64,000 nucleotides of DNA from Pseudomonadota bacterium (GTDB lineage Bacteria > Myxococcota_A > Polyangia > Haliangiales > Haliangiaceae): assembly GCA_022360315.1 (NCBI GenBank), contig JAKSDA010000477.1, positions 21,212 through 85,211 of the forward strand, in the 5' to 3' direction. Made by a program: the position numbers and the translations under genes. Positions 9,405 through 18,377 of the stretch are shown one piece after another. Each line of letters begins with the position of its first letter. Position 1 is the first letter of the stretch. A model generated the notes under the pieces. It saw only the letters and a program-made list of their open reading frames with translations. It searched no databases and was not told the origin of the DNA.

Positions 9405-10451
9405 CTAGGAGCCCTGATACACGTGCAGTGAGCCGTCTCGGGCCACGGCAAAGCCGCCTCCGGTGCACAGGGCCGCGGGCGGGTAGACCTCGTTCATCGA
9501 CGCGTCGAGCCGGTCGGTCTGCCAGGTCTTGCCTCCATCGTTGCTGTGCAAAACTACCCAGCCCTTGGCCACTTGGCTTGCCGAGCCGGGTACAGGCGTG
9601 GCCAGGATGCGTACCGTGTTGCCGGTGACGTGTGCGTGGACAGGCACTCCTCGAGCCGGAATCTCGGCCGACCAGTGCACTCGGTACGGCACGCCACCGG
9701 ATGCTCGGTTGGCGACCAGCTGGCCGAGGACAAGGCCATCGCCGCGCCGGCCGACCAGCCACGGCGACGACGCCGCCGAATCGCCCGAGGCCACTGCGAT
9801 GACCTGGTGATCGGCGAGGTCGCGATTCCACGACTCGCTTCCAGCCGGCCGCACGAGCAGGGTATCGCCAAATTGCAGCAAGCCAGTGCCGGTCCAGCCG
9901 AATCGACTGCGCAACCCGGGCCTATGTGGTGTCTTGTCCTCGCGCCACGATGTACCCCGGTCGGTCGAGGACAATAAGGTACCGATACCGTGGGCCCAAA
10001 GACCTGCTGGACCGGCGACCAGAGCAGAAAAACTGGTGGCGGGGATGGTGCCTCGCTGCGTCCACGTGACACCTGCGTCGGCCGAATGCAAGAGGCGGTA
10101 ATCCTTCCACGCCGCACTGATCACCGCCCACACCTGGCCCGCAGAGGCGCGGTGGTGAGCGAGTGCGATGACCTGACCCCGGCCGGTGTAGACCCGTCGC
10201 GCCCCGTTTTTGCCAGTCCACCGGTAGATGGCTCCCTCATGAGCCGAAATATTGTATCCATACCCCGGCGCATGCGAACCGCCGATGATCGCAGTCGCTT
10301 TATCGAGTGCAAGCACCGCCCTGGCCTCGAAGTAGGACCCGGTCAACGGTACGTTTACCCAGCGATTTGACGTCATTTTGGCCTGTTTCGCAACTTGGCA
10401 GGACAATAGCGCCAGGACGACGATAAACCAACAACCAGCAACGCGCCTCAT
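9405..10451 (-). CDS. Propeller-like (BNR-repeat) putative lipoprotein
   Basis: This is a 348-residue exported protein. The N-terminus is a short lipoprotein signal with lipobox-like LLSCQ (Cys about 18). The body contains BNR/sialidase-type Asp-box-like strands: LLHSADAGVTWTQRG, LLSSTDRGTSWRED and VLHSNDGGKTWQTD, spaced as in beta-propellers such as photosystem assembly factor Ycf48-like or sialidase folds, without recognisable catalytic residues. Its ATG overlaps the stop of the DUF4157 gene by 4 nt (ATGA), so the two are translationally coupled. A partner or protective role toward the DUF4157 protein is only inferred from this coupling. It is convergent with livF. Confidence 0.7.
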   Translation of the reverse strand: MRRVAGCWFIVVLALLSCQVAKQAKMTSNRWVNVPLTGSYFEARAVLALDKATAIIGGSHAPGYGYNISAHEGAIYRWTGKNGARRVYTGRGQVIALAHHRASAGQVWAVISAAWKDYRLLHSADAGVTWTQRGTIPATSFSALVAGPAGLWAHGIGTLLSSTDRGTSWREDKTPHRPGLRSRFGWTGTGLLQFGDTLLVRPAGSESWNRDLADHQVIAVASGDSAASSPWLVGRRGDGLVLGQLVANRASGGVPYRVHWSAEIPARGVPVHAHVTGNTVRILATPVPGSASQVAKGWVVLHSNDGGKTWQTDRLDASMNEVYPPAALCTGGGFAVARDGSLHVYQGS

Positions 10452-11965
10452 GGCATGTGGACTCGAGGATCGGTAAAGAAGCGGTACAAGTTGTCGAGGA
10501 ACGAATCGGCACTGTCTTCGATGGCGTCACCGTAGCCCCCGATGATGTCTGGCACCACGACACCAACCTGGCGCAGTCCGTCGATCGTGAACAGATCGCC
10601 GAGATCGGGAGTCGTGGCGATCTGGATATGATCAGACATCGGCAAATAGCGCAGGCCGGCGTCGAGATAGGCGTTGGGGTGGCTGTCGTAGCAAAAGCGT
10701 TGGAATGCGTCGTGGTCTCGTTCGAGTTCTGCAAACGCAGGCGGATCGCGGAGCAGGCGGTTTTCGATGGCCAGCTGCAACAACAGACGAGCGCGTACCA
10801 GCCAGTGTTTGCCCTGGCCACTCAACTTGGGAAACAGAACCTGGGTAAAGCGGTTGGCGTATTTCTCACCGTAGTCGAGATAATACGGCGGCGCTGCGCG
10901 GTCGCCATTGCGGCGGACAAAGTCGTCGTGACGCGCTCGATAATAGGTGGTGTAACCGACATAGGCGGGCAGCGGCTGCGGCAACTCGGTGGCGATGTCC
11001 TGGTCCTCGACCGCTTCCGAATAGGCGTCGATGCGCCGGCGCATACCCGGCGTATGCCGCGAAACCCGGTCCATCTCGGCGTTCCAGTAGTAATAGCCGT
11101 TGGCCTCGTAGTCCGACCGGCCCATGGAAGATGCGGCACGCCGTCGCTGGTCGGTTTCGGGATCGGACGCCACCACCGCGTCGATGCGCTGGACCGGCGC
11201 TGCACTGCCGGCCGACGTACCGGCCATCTGATCGGTCCCGGCACTGTCGCCGGCCAAAATGGCCTCGGCCGATTCGCCCCGGACCACGGCATCGGCCACG
11301 GCATCGGCCTGCTCTTCGTAGACGTCGCCCGATGAGCCCACCCCGCCTGTGAGCTGGACGCCGTGCTGCTGCTGGACGACGTGAGCCGCTTCATGCGCTG
11401 CTGTATGCACGTCCGGCGCGGTCTGAAATGCCAGCTGGTTGCCGGTGGCATAGGCTCGCGCTCCGATCAAACTGGCCGAGTGTCCGGCTTCACCACCGAT
11501 GTGGGCGCTCACTCCGTCCAGATTCGATGCGTAGGCGCCAAATGAACGGGCGATGCGATCGCCGTGCGGCAGGCTCGACCCGCTGCCACTCACCCCCTGG
11601 GCGGCAATGGCGCGGACCCGATCCGGGTCGTTTTCCACCGGCATTTGCCGATCATCGGCCGACGATCGGCGCTGCACATCCGTGACAGCGGTCGACGGCT
11701 GTCCGGGCGGATTCGCCCCCGATGCCGGCCCGGAGTATATGTCGGGCCGAAATACTGTGTTGGTCCAATCTTCGGCCGGATGGCCAGCGGTCGATGCCGG
11801 TGCCGGACTGCGCTGGACAGCCGGGGCCGATGGCGGCGCAGAGGCCGCCACGGCCATGGTCAGCGTGCGCTTGCCGGGATGCCCGCTCTTCTGCGTTTCT
11901 CCGGACGTCGGATCCGAGCCGGCCCGCGCTGGTCGAGAACTGGGTTTGTTGCCATTTCGCTTCAT
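10448..11965 (-). CDS. DUF4157 (HExxH) domain protein with C-terminal domain of unknown function
   Basis: The protein is 505 residues from the ATG at 11965, which overlaps the stop of the preceding TPR gene (TGATG); longer starts up to 12040 exist but lie within that gene. Residues 1-130 are low-complexity and proline-rich. The DUF4157 core follows: SLPHGDRIARSFGAYASNLD, then GVSAHIGGEAG, ARAYATGNQLAF and HTAAHEAAHVVQQ, which carries the zinc-metalloprotease-like HEAAH. After a linker, a C-terminal region of about 240 residues (YYYWNAEMDR, YYLDYGEKYANRF, HWLVRARLLLQLAIENRLL) has no function I recognise. DUF4157 proteins often accompany contractile injection systems or carry toxic C-termini, but no such machinery is in the window. 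Confidence 0.8.
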   Translation of the reverse strand: MKRNGNKPSSRPARAGSDPTSGETQKSGHPGKRTLTMAVAASAPPSAPAVQRSPAPASTAGHPAEDWTNTVFRPDIYSGPASGANPPGQPSTAVTDVQRRSSADDRQMPVENDPDRVRAIAAQGVSGSGSSLPHGDRIARSFGAYASNLDGVSAHIGGEAGHSASLIGARAYATGNQLAFQTAPDVHTAAHEAAHVVQQQHGVQLTGGVGSSGDVYEEQADAVADAVVRGESAEAILAGDSAGTDQMAGTSAGSAAPVQRIDAVVASDPETDQRRRAASSMGRSDYEANGYYYWNAEMDRVSRHTPGMRRRIDAYSEAVEDQDIATELPQPLPAYVGYTTYYRARHDDFVRRNGDRAAPPYYLDYGEKYANRFTQVLFPKLSGQGKHWLVRARLLLQLAIENRLLRDPPAFAELERDHDAFQRFCYDSHPNAYLDAGLRYLPMSDHIQIATTPDLGDLFTIDGLRQVGVVVPDIIGGYGDAIEDSADSFLDNLYRFFTDPRVHMP

Positions 11966-12330
11966 CAGGTCACCTGCCATGAGTTGCGCAGAAACACATT
12001 GTTCATGGACCAAAACGAGGTGTTTCCGTCGCGAGGCCAACCGCCGAGCCAGCCGGACAGATCGACTGATTGGCCGATATTGTAAAGGAGCTGGGGATGG
12101 GGAATGAGGTCGTAGGCAGCGCGGTATTTTTCGATCGCCCCGCTGTAGTCGCCGTTTTTCTGCAGGGCGCGGCCCTCTTCAACATATCGACTGGCCCTGG
12201 CGCGAAGCTCCTGGGACGGGGACTCTTGGCCGCGCGCCAGCCCAGGCCAGGCCACGCCGAGCCCGAGCGCGGCCAGGACGATGGCAAGGGCACAGGCTCT
12301 ACTGAAAGGGATTGGGCGAGTCGTCTTCAT
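11965..12330 (-). CDS. Short exported TPR protein, possibly C-terminally altered
   Basis: This 121-residue protein has a signal peptide (positively charged MKTTRPIPFSR, then a hydrophobic stretch ending LARGQE). One TPR-like helix pair follows: ASRYVEEGRALQKNGDYSGAIEKYRAAYDLIPHPQLLYNIGQ. Family members usually continue with further repeats after YNIGQ, but here the sequence switches to SVDLSGWLGGWPRDGN and stops about 30 residues later, so it may be a truncated or diverged copy. The ATG lies 32 nt inside the kinase gene and the stop overlaps the DUF4157 start. Confidence 0.6.
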   Translation of the reverse strand: MKTTRPIPFSRACALAIVLAALGLGVAWPGLARGQESPSQELRARASRYVEEGRALQKNGDYSGAIEKYRAAYDLIPHPQLLYNIGQSVDLSGWLGGWPRDGNTSFWSMNNVFLRNSWQVT

Positions 12331-14341
12331 CAACTGGCTTGCGCGCTGGCTTTTTGGGAGCAGACTTCACGGCGGCGCGTTTCTGTGACCTTCTCGGCTT
12401 TTTGCCCGCTTTGCGCTGTTTGGAGCTGGAGTGCGCTGCACGGCGCACCTTGCCTTGCGGCTCTCGCTTCAGTTCGACCCGTTTGACGCCGGTGCGATCG
12501 CTCGGGATAGACACCAGCTGGTCGCGGTATCCGGCTTTTTTGAGCCGGACGATCAGCTCGCCGCGCACTGCCGGGACAGTGAGTTCGTGGGGCGTCTTGC
12601 CGAGGCGCACGCCGTCGGAATGGCGAAAGATCTCGGCATCCGGTGGCACTGACTCGATGCGCAAGATGACCTCGCCGACCGCGGACGGTCTCGCCGGAGC
12701 CTGAAAACCGACCCCAGACAGGGCCCCGGTCGAGGCGATCGCGGTCGGCGCCGCGCTGGTCGGCACTGGCTCGGGGTCGGGCCGGGTCGGTTGGTTGCCC
12801 GAGGTCGAATGCACCGGAGTGGCTCCGGTTGCGGCCACGCTCGTGCCGGGCGAAAACGGGCCGACCTGGAGGACAAAAAGGGTCGATACAGCACTGGCCA
12901 GACAGACGATTCCGCCGGCCAGAAACAAACCGGCGCGGCGACCTGGCGACCCGGCCGGAACTGGCCGGCGCGGCAGCTCGGCGGCAGCCGATGCCAGGGT
13001 AGTCCTGATATGGCCGCGTCGCCCCGCTTGCCAGTTGCCCTCGTGTCCGGGCAACTCGACGACTCGCAGCGCGCCCCCGGCAACAGCGGCACCACCATTG
13101 GGTGGCACGGCCGGAGACAGGGCGCGCGGAAGAGCGGCACGGCCTGGCAGCACGGCCGGAGAGAACGCGCGTGGCGCAGTATCGCCGTCGTCCGAGGGCG
13201 TGGCCGAAGAGAGCGCGCGCGGAGCCGTGGCAACTTCTGGCCTGGTCTCCGGAGGTCGTGGCGTCACACCGGTCGGAGCGTCCGGCGCAGCAGACCGGGC
13301 CCGCTCCTTCTGCCAGTGGCTATCGGACTTGATCCGGGTGCGCTCGTCGTCGTCGGCCAGCTGGGTCGCGCGGGCGGGTTGATCGGCCGATCGAGCCGCC
13401 CAGCGCCCGGCCGCTCCGCCTGGTGCGAACTCCGTCTGGTGTTCCGGGCCGGGACGTATGACTATCGACTCGGGCAGACCGAGATGGGTTCTGGCCACTG
13501 CGTTTTCGAGTGCATCGTTGAGCTGGGCGGCGTCGGCAAAGCGATCGTCTGGGTTTTTTTCGAGTAGCTTGAGAATGATCGCCTCGAATGCGGGCGGGAT
13601 CGACGGCTCGATGTCGCGTGGACGGGGCGGCGGCGTATGGATATGCGCGGCCAGCATCTCGCCGTAGCCGTTGCTCAAAAACGGCGTACGGCCGCACATC
13701 ATGCGAAATAGAATGCAGCCGAGCGAATAGAGATCCGCCCGGTGGTCGACAGGAGCATTGCCCTTGCACTGTTCCGGCGACATGTACGGCGGTGTGCCGA
13801 TCACCGTACCGGTTCGGGTGTTGTTCATGGAACCGCGTTCGTCGGAGATCAGCTTGGCGACGCCGAAATCCAGGATCTTGACCCGCTCGATCGGCTCGAC
13901 ACCCACGGCGCGAACCAGAAAGAGATTGTCGGGTTTGAGATCGCGGTGAATGACTCCGCAGCTGTGAGCGGCAATCAGGGCCTGGGTCACTTGTCGCACA
14001 ATGTGCAGAGATAGACCCAATGGCAAGTGGCCGACCCGGCGCAGCCGTTGATGCAGATCCTCGCCCCGCAAATATTCCATCACGATATAGGCATAGCCGT
14101 CATCATCGGCGCCCAGCTCGAAGAGCTCGACAATCCCGGGATGACGGATCTGGCTGATCGCGCGGGCCTCGTTAAAAAAACGAGCCCGGATGTCCTCATC
14201 ATGAAAATACTGAGGGTGCAGCACTTTGATCGCTGCCCGCTGCCCGATCTCGCCCTGCTCGGCCAAAAACACCGTGCCCATACCACCATCGCCGATCTTT
14301 TCGATGATGCGGTACTGGTTGCCGAGAACTGCGCCGATCAT
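12299..14341 (-). CDS. Membrane Ser/Thr protein kinase with PEGA domain
   Basis: This 680-residue kinase carries an N-terminal cytoplasmic domain: glycine loop IGDGGMGTVFLAE (about 16), lysine in AAIKVL, catalytic loop VIHRDLKPDN (about 137), ILDFGVAKL and activation segment GTPPYMSPEQ. A proline- and alanine-rich linker of about 170 residues follows. One membrane segment is at about 470-493 (LFLAGGIVCLASAVSTLFVL). The outside part has a PEGA domain (about 553-625; SVPPDAEIFRHSDGVRLGKTP) and ends in a Lys/Arg-rich tail suited to binding wall or nucleic acid polymers. It is the first gene of a coupled operon with the TPR, DUF4157 and propeller-like genes, suggesting it controls them or their products. 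Confidence 0.88.
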   Translation of the reverse strand: MIGAVLGNQYRIIEKIGDGGMGTVFLAEQGEIGQRAAIKVLHPQYFHDEDIRARFFNEARAISQIRHPGIVELFELGADDDGYAYIVMEYLRGEDLHQRLRRVGHLPLGLSLHIVRQVTQALIAAHSCGVIHRDLKPDNLFLVRAVGVEPIERVKILDFGVAKLISDERGSMNNTRTGTVIGTPPYMSPEQCKGNAPVDHRADLYSLGCILFRMMCGRTPFLSNGYGEMLAAHIHTPPPRPRDIEPSIPPAFEAIILKLLEKNPDDRFADAAQLNDALENAVARTHLGLPESIVIRPGPEHQTEFAPGGAAGRWAARSADQPARATQLADDDERTRIKSDSHWQKERARSAAPDAPTGVTPRPPETRPEVATAPRALSSATPSDDGDTAPRAFSPAVLPGRAALPRALSPAVPPNGGAAVAGGALRVVELPGHEGNWQAGRRGHIRTTLASAAAELPRRPVPAGSPGRRAGLFLAGGIVCLASAVSTLFVLQVGPFSPGTSVAATGATPVHSTSGNQPTRPDPEPVPTSAAPTAIASTGALSGVGFQAPARPSAVGEVILRIESVPPDAEIFRHSDGVRLGKTPHELTVPAVRGELIVRLKKAGYRDQLVSIPSDRTGVKRVELKREPQGKVRRAAHSSSKQRKAGKKPRRSQKRAAVKSAPKKPARKPVDEDDSPNPFQ

Positions 14342-14451
14342 AATCCAACTCTAGGTTAGCAAAATACCTACATTCATACACAAAAGGATGGATGAGCCCA
14401 GCGCAATGCACAGAGCTGGCCAGCATTATTCACTGTGTAGCAGATTGGTCC

Positions 14452-14499
14452 GACAAGTACATCTCCATTCACATGGACAAGTACATCTCGATTCACATG
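14452..14499. repeat. Tandem duplication of a 24-bp unit
   Basis: Two adjacent 24-nt copies (14452-14475 and 14476-14499) begin GACAAGTACATCTC and end ATTCACATG, with one mismatch. They sit directly after the stop of the ABC ATPase gene (minus strand) and 110 nt upstream of the kinase start. The position would suit a duplicated regulator site for the kinase operon; a simple slippage duplication is equally possible. Confidence 0.7.
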
Positions 14500-15627
14500 T
14501 TACCTGGCAACGGCCGGTGATGGGTCGGTCGGGAAGGGGACGTAGACGCCTCGATCTTTGAGGGACACCAGGACGTGCTGGCCGGTCTGGATCGGTTCGC
14601 CGCTGGCATTGGCGACCAGTCGAGTGCTGTCGTCGAGTCGCAGATAGAGCTGGGTGTACGAACCAAAGTAGACCACGCGTTCGACCTGGGCGGACACAGT
14701 GTCTGCCAGGTCGGCGTGGTGCCCATCGCCGTCGAGCGTGACGGCCAGCTGGGAGGGGCGCACCAGCAGCTGGCCGCGATGTCCGATCGTGGCCGGCTGG
14801 CGCAGCGGCACGGTGCCGAGTGCGCATCGAGCGCTGCTTCCGGCATCGCAGACAACTGCGTCGAGCGCGTTGACATCGCCGACGCTGCGGGCCACGGCCA
14901 GAGAGGACGGGGTTTCGTAGATCTCGCCCGGGGTACCGGTCTGGAGCAGTGTGCCGCCGCGGATCACGCTGATGTGATCGGCAATGGAAAACGCTTCGTG
15001 ACGGTCGTGGGTGACAAAAATGGCGGTCACGTGTTCGGCCCGCAAGATATCGACCGTGCGCTCGCGCAGTTCGCTGCGCAGTTCGCGGTTGAGGTTGGAG
15101 AAAGGCTCGTCGAGCAGCATGATGCGCGGCTGGTGAGCCAGCGCTCGGGCCAGGGCGACGCGCTGCTGTTGGCCACCTGACAGTTCGCTCACCTGACGCC
15201 GGCCCAGCGCGGCCAGGCCGACCTGTTCGAGCAGGGCGTCGACCCGTGCGTTGCGCTGGTGTCTGGTCAACTCCGGGTTCATGCCAAAGGCCACGTTGCC
15301 GGCCACGTCGAGATGGGGAAATAGCGCATAATCCTGAAACACCACGCCGACACCGCGCTTTTCCGGTGGTTCGAACTGGTGTTTTTTGGCCGCGCTGTCG
15401 ACCACCCGGCCGGCGATCTCGATGCGGCCGGAACAAACCGGTTCGAATCCGGCAATGGCGCGAAGGATGGTGGTTTTGCCCGAGCCCGACTCGCCGAGCA
15501 GAACGTGGATGTCCCGCTGTCCAACCGAAAGCGAAATATCGCGTACCACCACATTGCTGTCGTAGCGGATGCAGACTCCGTGCAGGGCGATGGCTGGCGC
15601 AGTCTCGGCAGAGGCAAATTCAGCCAC
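14500..15627 (-). CDS. fbpC: ABC transporter ATPase, Fe(III)/spermidine-type (FbpC-like)
   Basis: This is a cytoplasmic ATPase with Walker A LGESGSGKTT, Q-loop VVFQDYALFPHLDVAGNVAFG, signature LSGGQQQRVALARAL and Walker B IMLLDEPFSNLNRELR. A C-terminal TOBE-like domain (about 240-375) is typical of the CUT1/ferric-iron branch. GTG 15627 is chosen: it overlaps the permease stop by 8 nt and precedes the conserved IALHGVCIRYD, giving 375 residues; a longer frame to 15684 reads through the permease end. It works with the double permease upstream. Iron specificity is inferred from the FbpBC-like layout only. Confidence 0.8.
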   Translation of the reverse strand: MAEFASAETAPAIALHGVCIRYDSNVVVRDISLSVGQRDIHVLLGESGSGKTTILRAIAGFEPVCSGRIEIAGRVVDSAAKKHQFEPPEKRGVGVVFQDYALFPHLDVAGNVAFGMNPELTRHQRNARVDALLEQVGLAALGRRQVSELSGGQQQRVALARALAHQPRIMLLDEPFSNLNRELRSELRERTVDILRAEHVTAIFVTHDRHEAFSIADHISVIRGGTLLQTGTPGEIYETPSSLAVARSVGDVNALDAVVCDAGSSARCALGTVPLRQPATIGHRGQLLVRPSQLAVTLDGDGHHADLADTVSAQVERVVYFGSYTQLYLRLDDSTRLVANASGEPIQTGQHVLVSLKDRGVYVPFPTDPSPAVAR

Positions 15628-17206
15628 GTCGGCCTCCCGGGCGCGGTCGTGTATCGGGGGCGAGCAAGAGACCGGCCACAGCAAGGGCGAGCAAGATCAG
15701 CACAGCGGGCGCCACCTGCGAATAATACGCGTCTTCGGTGAGCGACCAGATGCGGGTGGCCAGGGTGGTGAGCTCGATCGGGCTGAGCAGAAGAGTGACC
15801 GGGAGTTCTTTGAGCACGGCGATAAAGACGGCGAGAAAGCCGGCCAGGATGGCCGGCTTCATGGCCGGTACGATCACTCGAACCGACGCGGCGATCGGGC
15901 TGCAGCCGAGGCTGCGCGCGGCCAAAAAGAGGCCGCGATTGTGGCTGGCCACCGCGTCGTCCACCGTGTGAATGGCAAGGGGAAAAAAGCGAATGACATA
16001 GGCCAGCATGAGCAGCGAGAAGGTCTGGTAGAGCGGGTAAGCGTAGGCTGTGGCAAAGGAGACCAGAGCCAGGGCCACCACGATGCCGGGCAGGGCGTAG
16101 CCGATGTGGGTGAGCATATGCATTCCGCGCTGGCGTCGACCCCGGGCATAGCGATTGACAATGGCCGGAATCAGCGCGAGCGAGACGATGAGAGCCGCGC
16201 CGCCCGCCGACAGAATCAGTGAATTGGACAGCTCGGCGACGGGAAACGACAGATCGTGGCCCTGGCGAACGCCGCGCCACAGCCAGTACACGACCAGGGC
16301 CATGGGCAGGGCGACCCCAACCCCGGCCACGGCCAGACAAAGCGCAAAGCTCGGCCATCGCCACGCGCCCAGCGCGATGACCGGCCAGGTTCGGTGGCTG
16401 CCGTGGGTGGTCGTGGCCTGGTCGGTGCGACCGCGCAAGACCAGCAGCGATGCGACCAGGAGCGTTGCCACCGAGATCAACAAGAGGGCCAGAAAAGTGG
16501 CTTCATCACGGTCGAAGAGGGACTTTTCGCGGATGTAGATGATGTAGCTGAGCGACTGGTAGCGGCTGAGCGATACTGCGCCAAAGTCGCCGATGGCGTA
16601 CAGTGCGACGAGCAGGCCGCCGCTGGCCATGGCGGGTCGCAAGCCCGGCATCACGACCCGCCAGAACGCCTGCCGCGGACCGGCGCCGAGAATGCGCGCC
16701 GATTCCCATATCCGCGGATCGGTGCGTCCGAGAGCGGCCTGGATGCTCAGCAGGGCAAACGGATAGGTGTATAGAAGGGCGAGAAACGCGCCCCAGCCGC
16801 CGTAGATGTCGGGGGTGACGCCGACGTATTGGGCCAGTTGGTAGAGCCAGCCGCCGGGAGCCAGGGTCGCGATGACGACGAATGCGCTGACGTAGGACGG
16901 GACTGCCAGAGGCAGGTTAAGAATGATTCGAAAGGCGCGCCGGCCGGGCAGATCGGTGGCGTGGGTGAGCCAGGCCAGGGGGACGGAAAGGGTTACGCAC
17001 GCCGCGGCGACTCCCAGTCCGAGGACCACGGTCCTGGCCAGCGCCCACCAGGTTTGACTGCGGGTAAACACCGCGCGAGCCGCGTCGACGCCCAGGTCCG
17101 ACGACCGCACGATCAGGTACAGGAGCGGCAGACACAGGATGGCGAGAAGAACACCGCCCAGGACGCGGAGCCCCACGTGATGGTCGCTGCGAATCACGGG
17201 GCGCAT
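15620..17206 (-). CDS. fbpB: ABC permease with two transport domains (FbpB-like)
   Basis: This is a 528-residue inner-membrane protein with about 12 segments in two halves. Each half ends in an EAA loop: WESARILGAGPRQAFWRVVMPGLRPA (first half) and FLAARSLGCSPIAASVRVIVPAMKP (second). This duplicated permease is typical of ferric-iron (FbpB/SfuB) uptake systems. The ATPase gene overlaps its 3' end. No periplasmic binding protein gene is adjacent: upstream (17207-18377) is only decayed sequence, so the binding protein must be elsewhere or has been lost. Confidence 0.85.
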   Translation of the reverse strand: MRPVIRSDHHVGLRVLGGVLLAILCLPLLYLIVRSSDLGVDAARAVFTRSQTWWALARTVVLGLGVAAACVTLSVPLAWLTHATDLPGRRAFRIILNLPLAVPSYVSAFVVIATLAPGGWLYQLAQYVGVTPDIYGGWGAFLALLYTYPFALLSIQAALGRTDPRIWESARILGAGPRQAFWRVVMPGLRPAMASGGLLVALYAIGDFGAVSLSRYQSLSYIIYIREKSLFDRDEATFLALLLISVATLLVASLLVLRGRTDQATTTHGSHRTWPVIALGAWRWPSFALCLAVAGVGVALPMALVVYWLWRGVRQGHDLSFPVAELSNSLILSAGGAALIVSLALIPAIVNRYARGRRQRGMHMLTHIGYALPGIVVALALVSFATAYAYPLYQTFSLLMLAYVIRFFPLAIHTVDDAVASHNRGLFLAARSLGCSPIAASVRVIVPAMKPAILAGFLAVFIAVLKELPVTLLLSPIELTTLATRIWSLTEDAYYSQVAPAVLILLALAVAGLLLAPDTRPRPGGRRG

Positions 17207-17414
17207 CCTAGCCTCGAAGGGGGGAAATTGCCCGTGCAGGACGCGCTATTGTGGCCGGGAGCACGGCCCGGACTGCCGGCCAGCACTGCGGGGAGGCGAG
17301 TCCGAGCCCGGCTTGTTTCCGATTCGGTGATTCGCCTCGCCACAAGTACAGGTCCCGAGCCTGATCGAAGAGTCGGCCGGCCCGCGTGATACTGTCTACA
17401 TCGACGTGGGCGAG

Positions 17415-17890
17415 CTACATCGGCCCGGCGAGCCGGTCGCCCAACTCCACCACGGCGTCGACCAGGGCCGCGAAGTCGGCGCGACGCGAGCGGTGGTTGG
17501 TGATCGCGACCCGCAGGGCAAAACGCCCGCTTCGCAATGTGCTCGACGGTACGGCGATGCCGGCCTCCTGGATGCGGAGCAGGATCTCGCGATTCAATGC
17601 ATCCAGGGTCGGATCGTCGACTCCGTGTGTTTGCAGCGACATCCACACTTTGAGGGCGCGAAACCCACGGCTGAGCTGGATCCCCATATCGGCCAGTTCC
17701 AGCGAGGTCGGCTGAATTCCCCGCCCAGGCGAGGCCAGATAACTCGCCCTAGTCTCGAACGCGGCACGCTGTGCGGCGGCGTCGCGGCAAAGGACACAGC
17801 CGACCTCGTATTGCAGAAAACCCCATTTGTGCAGGTCGAAGGCCAGCGAATCGGCCCGATCAAGTCCGCGCAAGCGGTGTTGTAACGCCG
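17415..17890 (-). pseudogene. C-terminal remnant of a PLP-dependent decarboxylase
   Basis: The frame contains the pyridoxal-lysine motif of aromatic-L-amino-acid/glutamate decarboxylases, DRADSLAFDLHKWGFLQYEVGCVLCRD, then the family's C-terminal lobe (LSRGFRALKVWMSLQTHGVD, IPSSTLRSGRFALRVAITNHRS pattern), ending at a TAG. The first half of the enzyme, about 270 residues including the substrate- and phosphate-binding parts, is not found in any frame upstream. The residues just before DRADS (RRGPRRARAARAAP) are compositional noise. This is most simply a 5'-deleted gene. Confidence 0.6.
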
Positions 17891-18377
17891 GCGCGGCACG
17901 GGCTGCTCGAGCTCGGCGCGGGCCTCGGCGGCAAGTGGACGCCACGGCGGTCGCCCGCCATCCGACGACTCCGAGGCCGAGCCCGATGTCGCCATCCTCT
18001 GCCGTCCTACAGGCGACTCGAGCCAGACCTCCCTCTGTCCCATCGGCGAACACCTGGCGTAGTACCCCGTCGTGGTCAGGTCACACCCAAAAACAACCAA
18101 GCGCGAATCTGGTGTATCAATCACACAAATTCCGGGTACAGACAACACAGTAGCGGACAGGGCCCGACTCCACCTCGCGACAGCCCGCGACGAAATGGTG
18201 ACGCAGCGAACTTGTGGGGTTGGTCGAACAGCTGTTGCAAAATTCCAGCTGCCTTCCGTTGTATACGAGAAGGTGGTAGAGGACTTCGGGAGTTGAGGAG
18301 CGCCAGAGTACAATTTTGGCCTCTATACCTCCGGGTACCTCTACCCGTAAACCACAACAATAAGACCTGATACTCAT
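17891..18377. other. Non-coding or decayed region
   Basis: No frame on either strand resembles a known protein here. It lies upstream of the decarboxylase remnant and directly before the rhodanese gene, so its right end should hold that gene's promoter. It may contain unrecognisable debris of the decarboxylase N-terminus. Confidence 0.5.

Noticed and set aside
11965..12040. Longer start for the DUF4157 protein
   Set aside because: It would lie inside the TPR gene; ATG 11965 overlaps the TPR stop (TGATG) and fits coupling.
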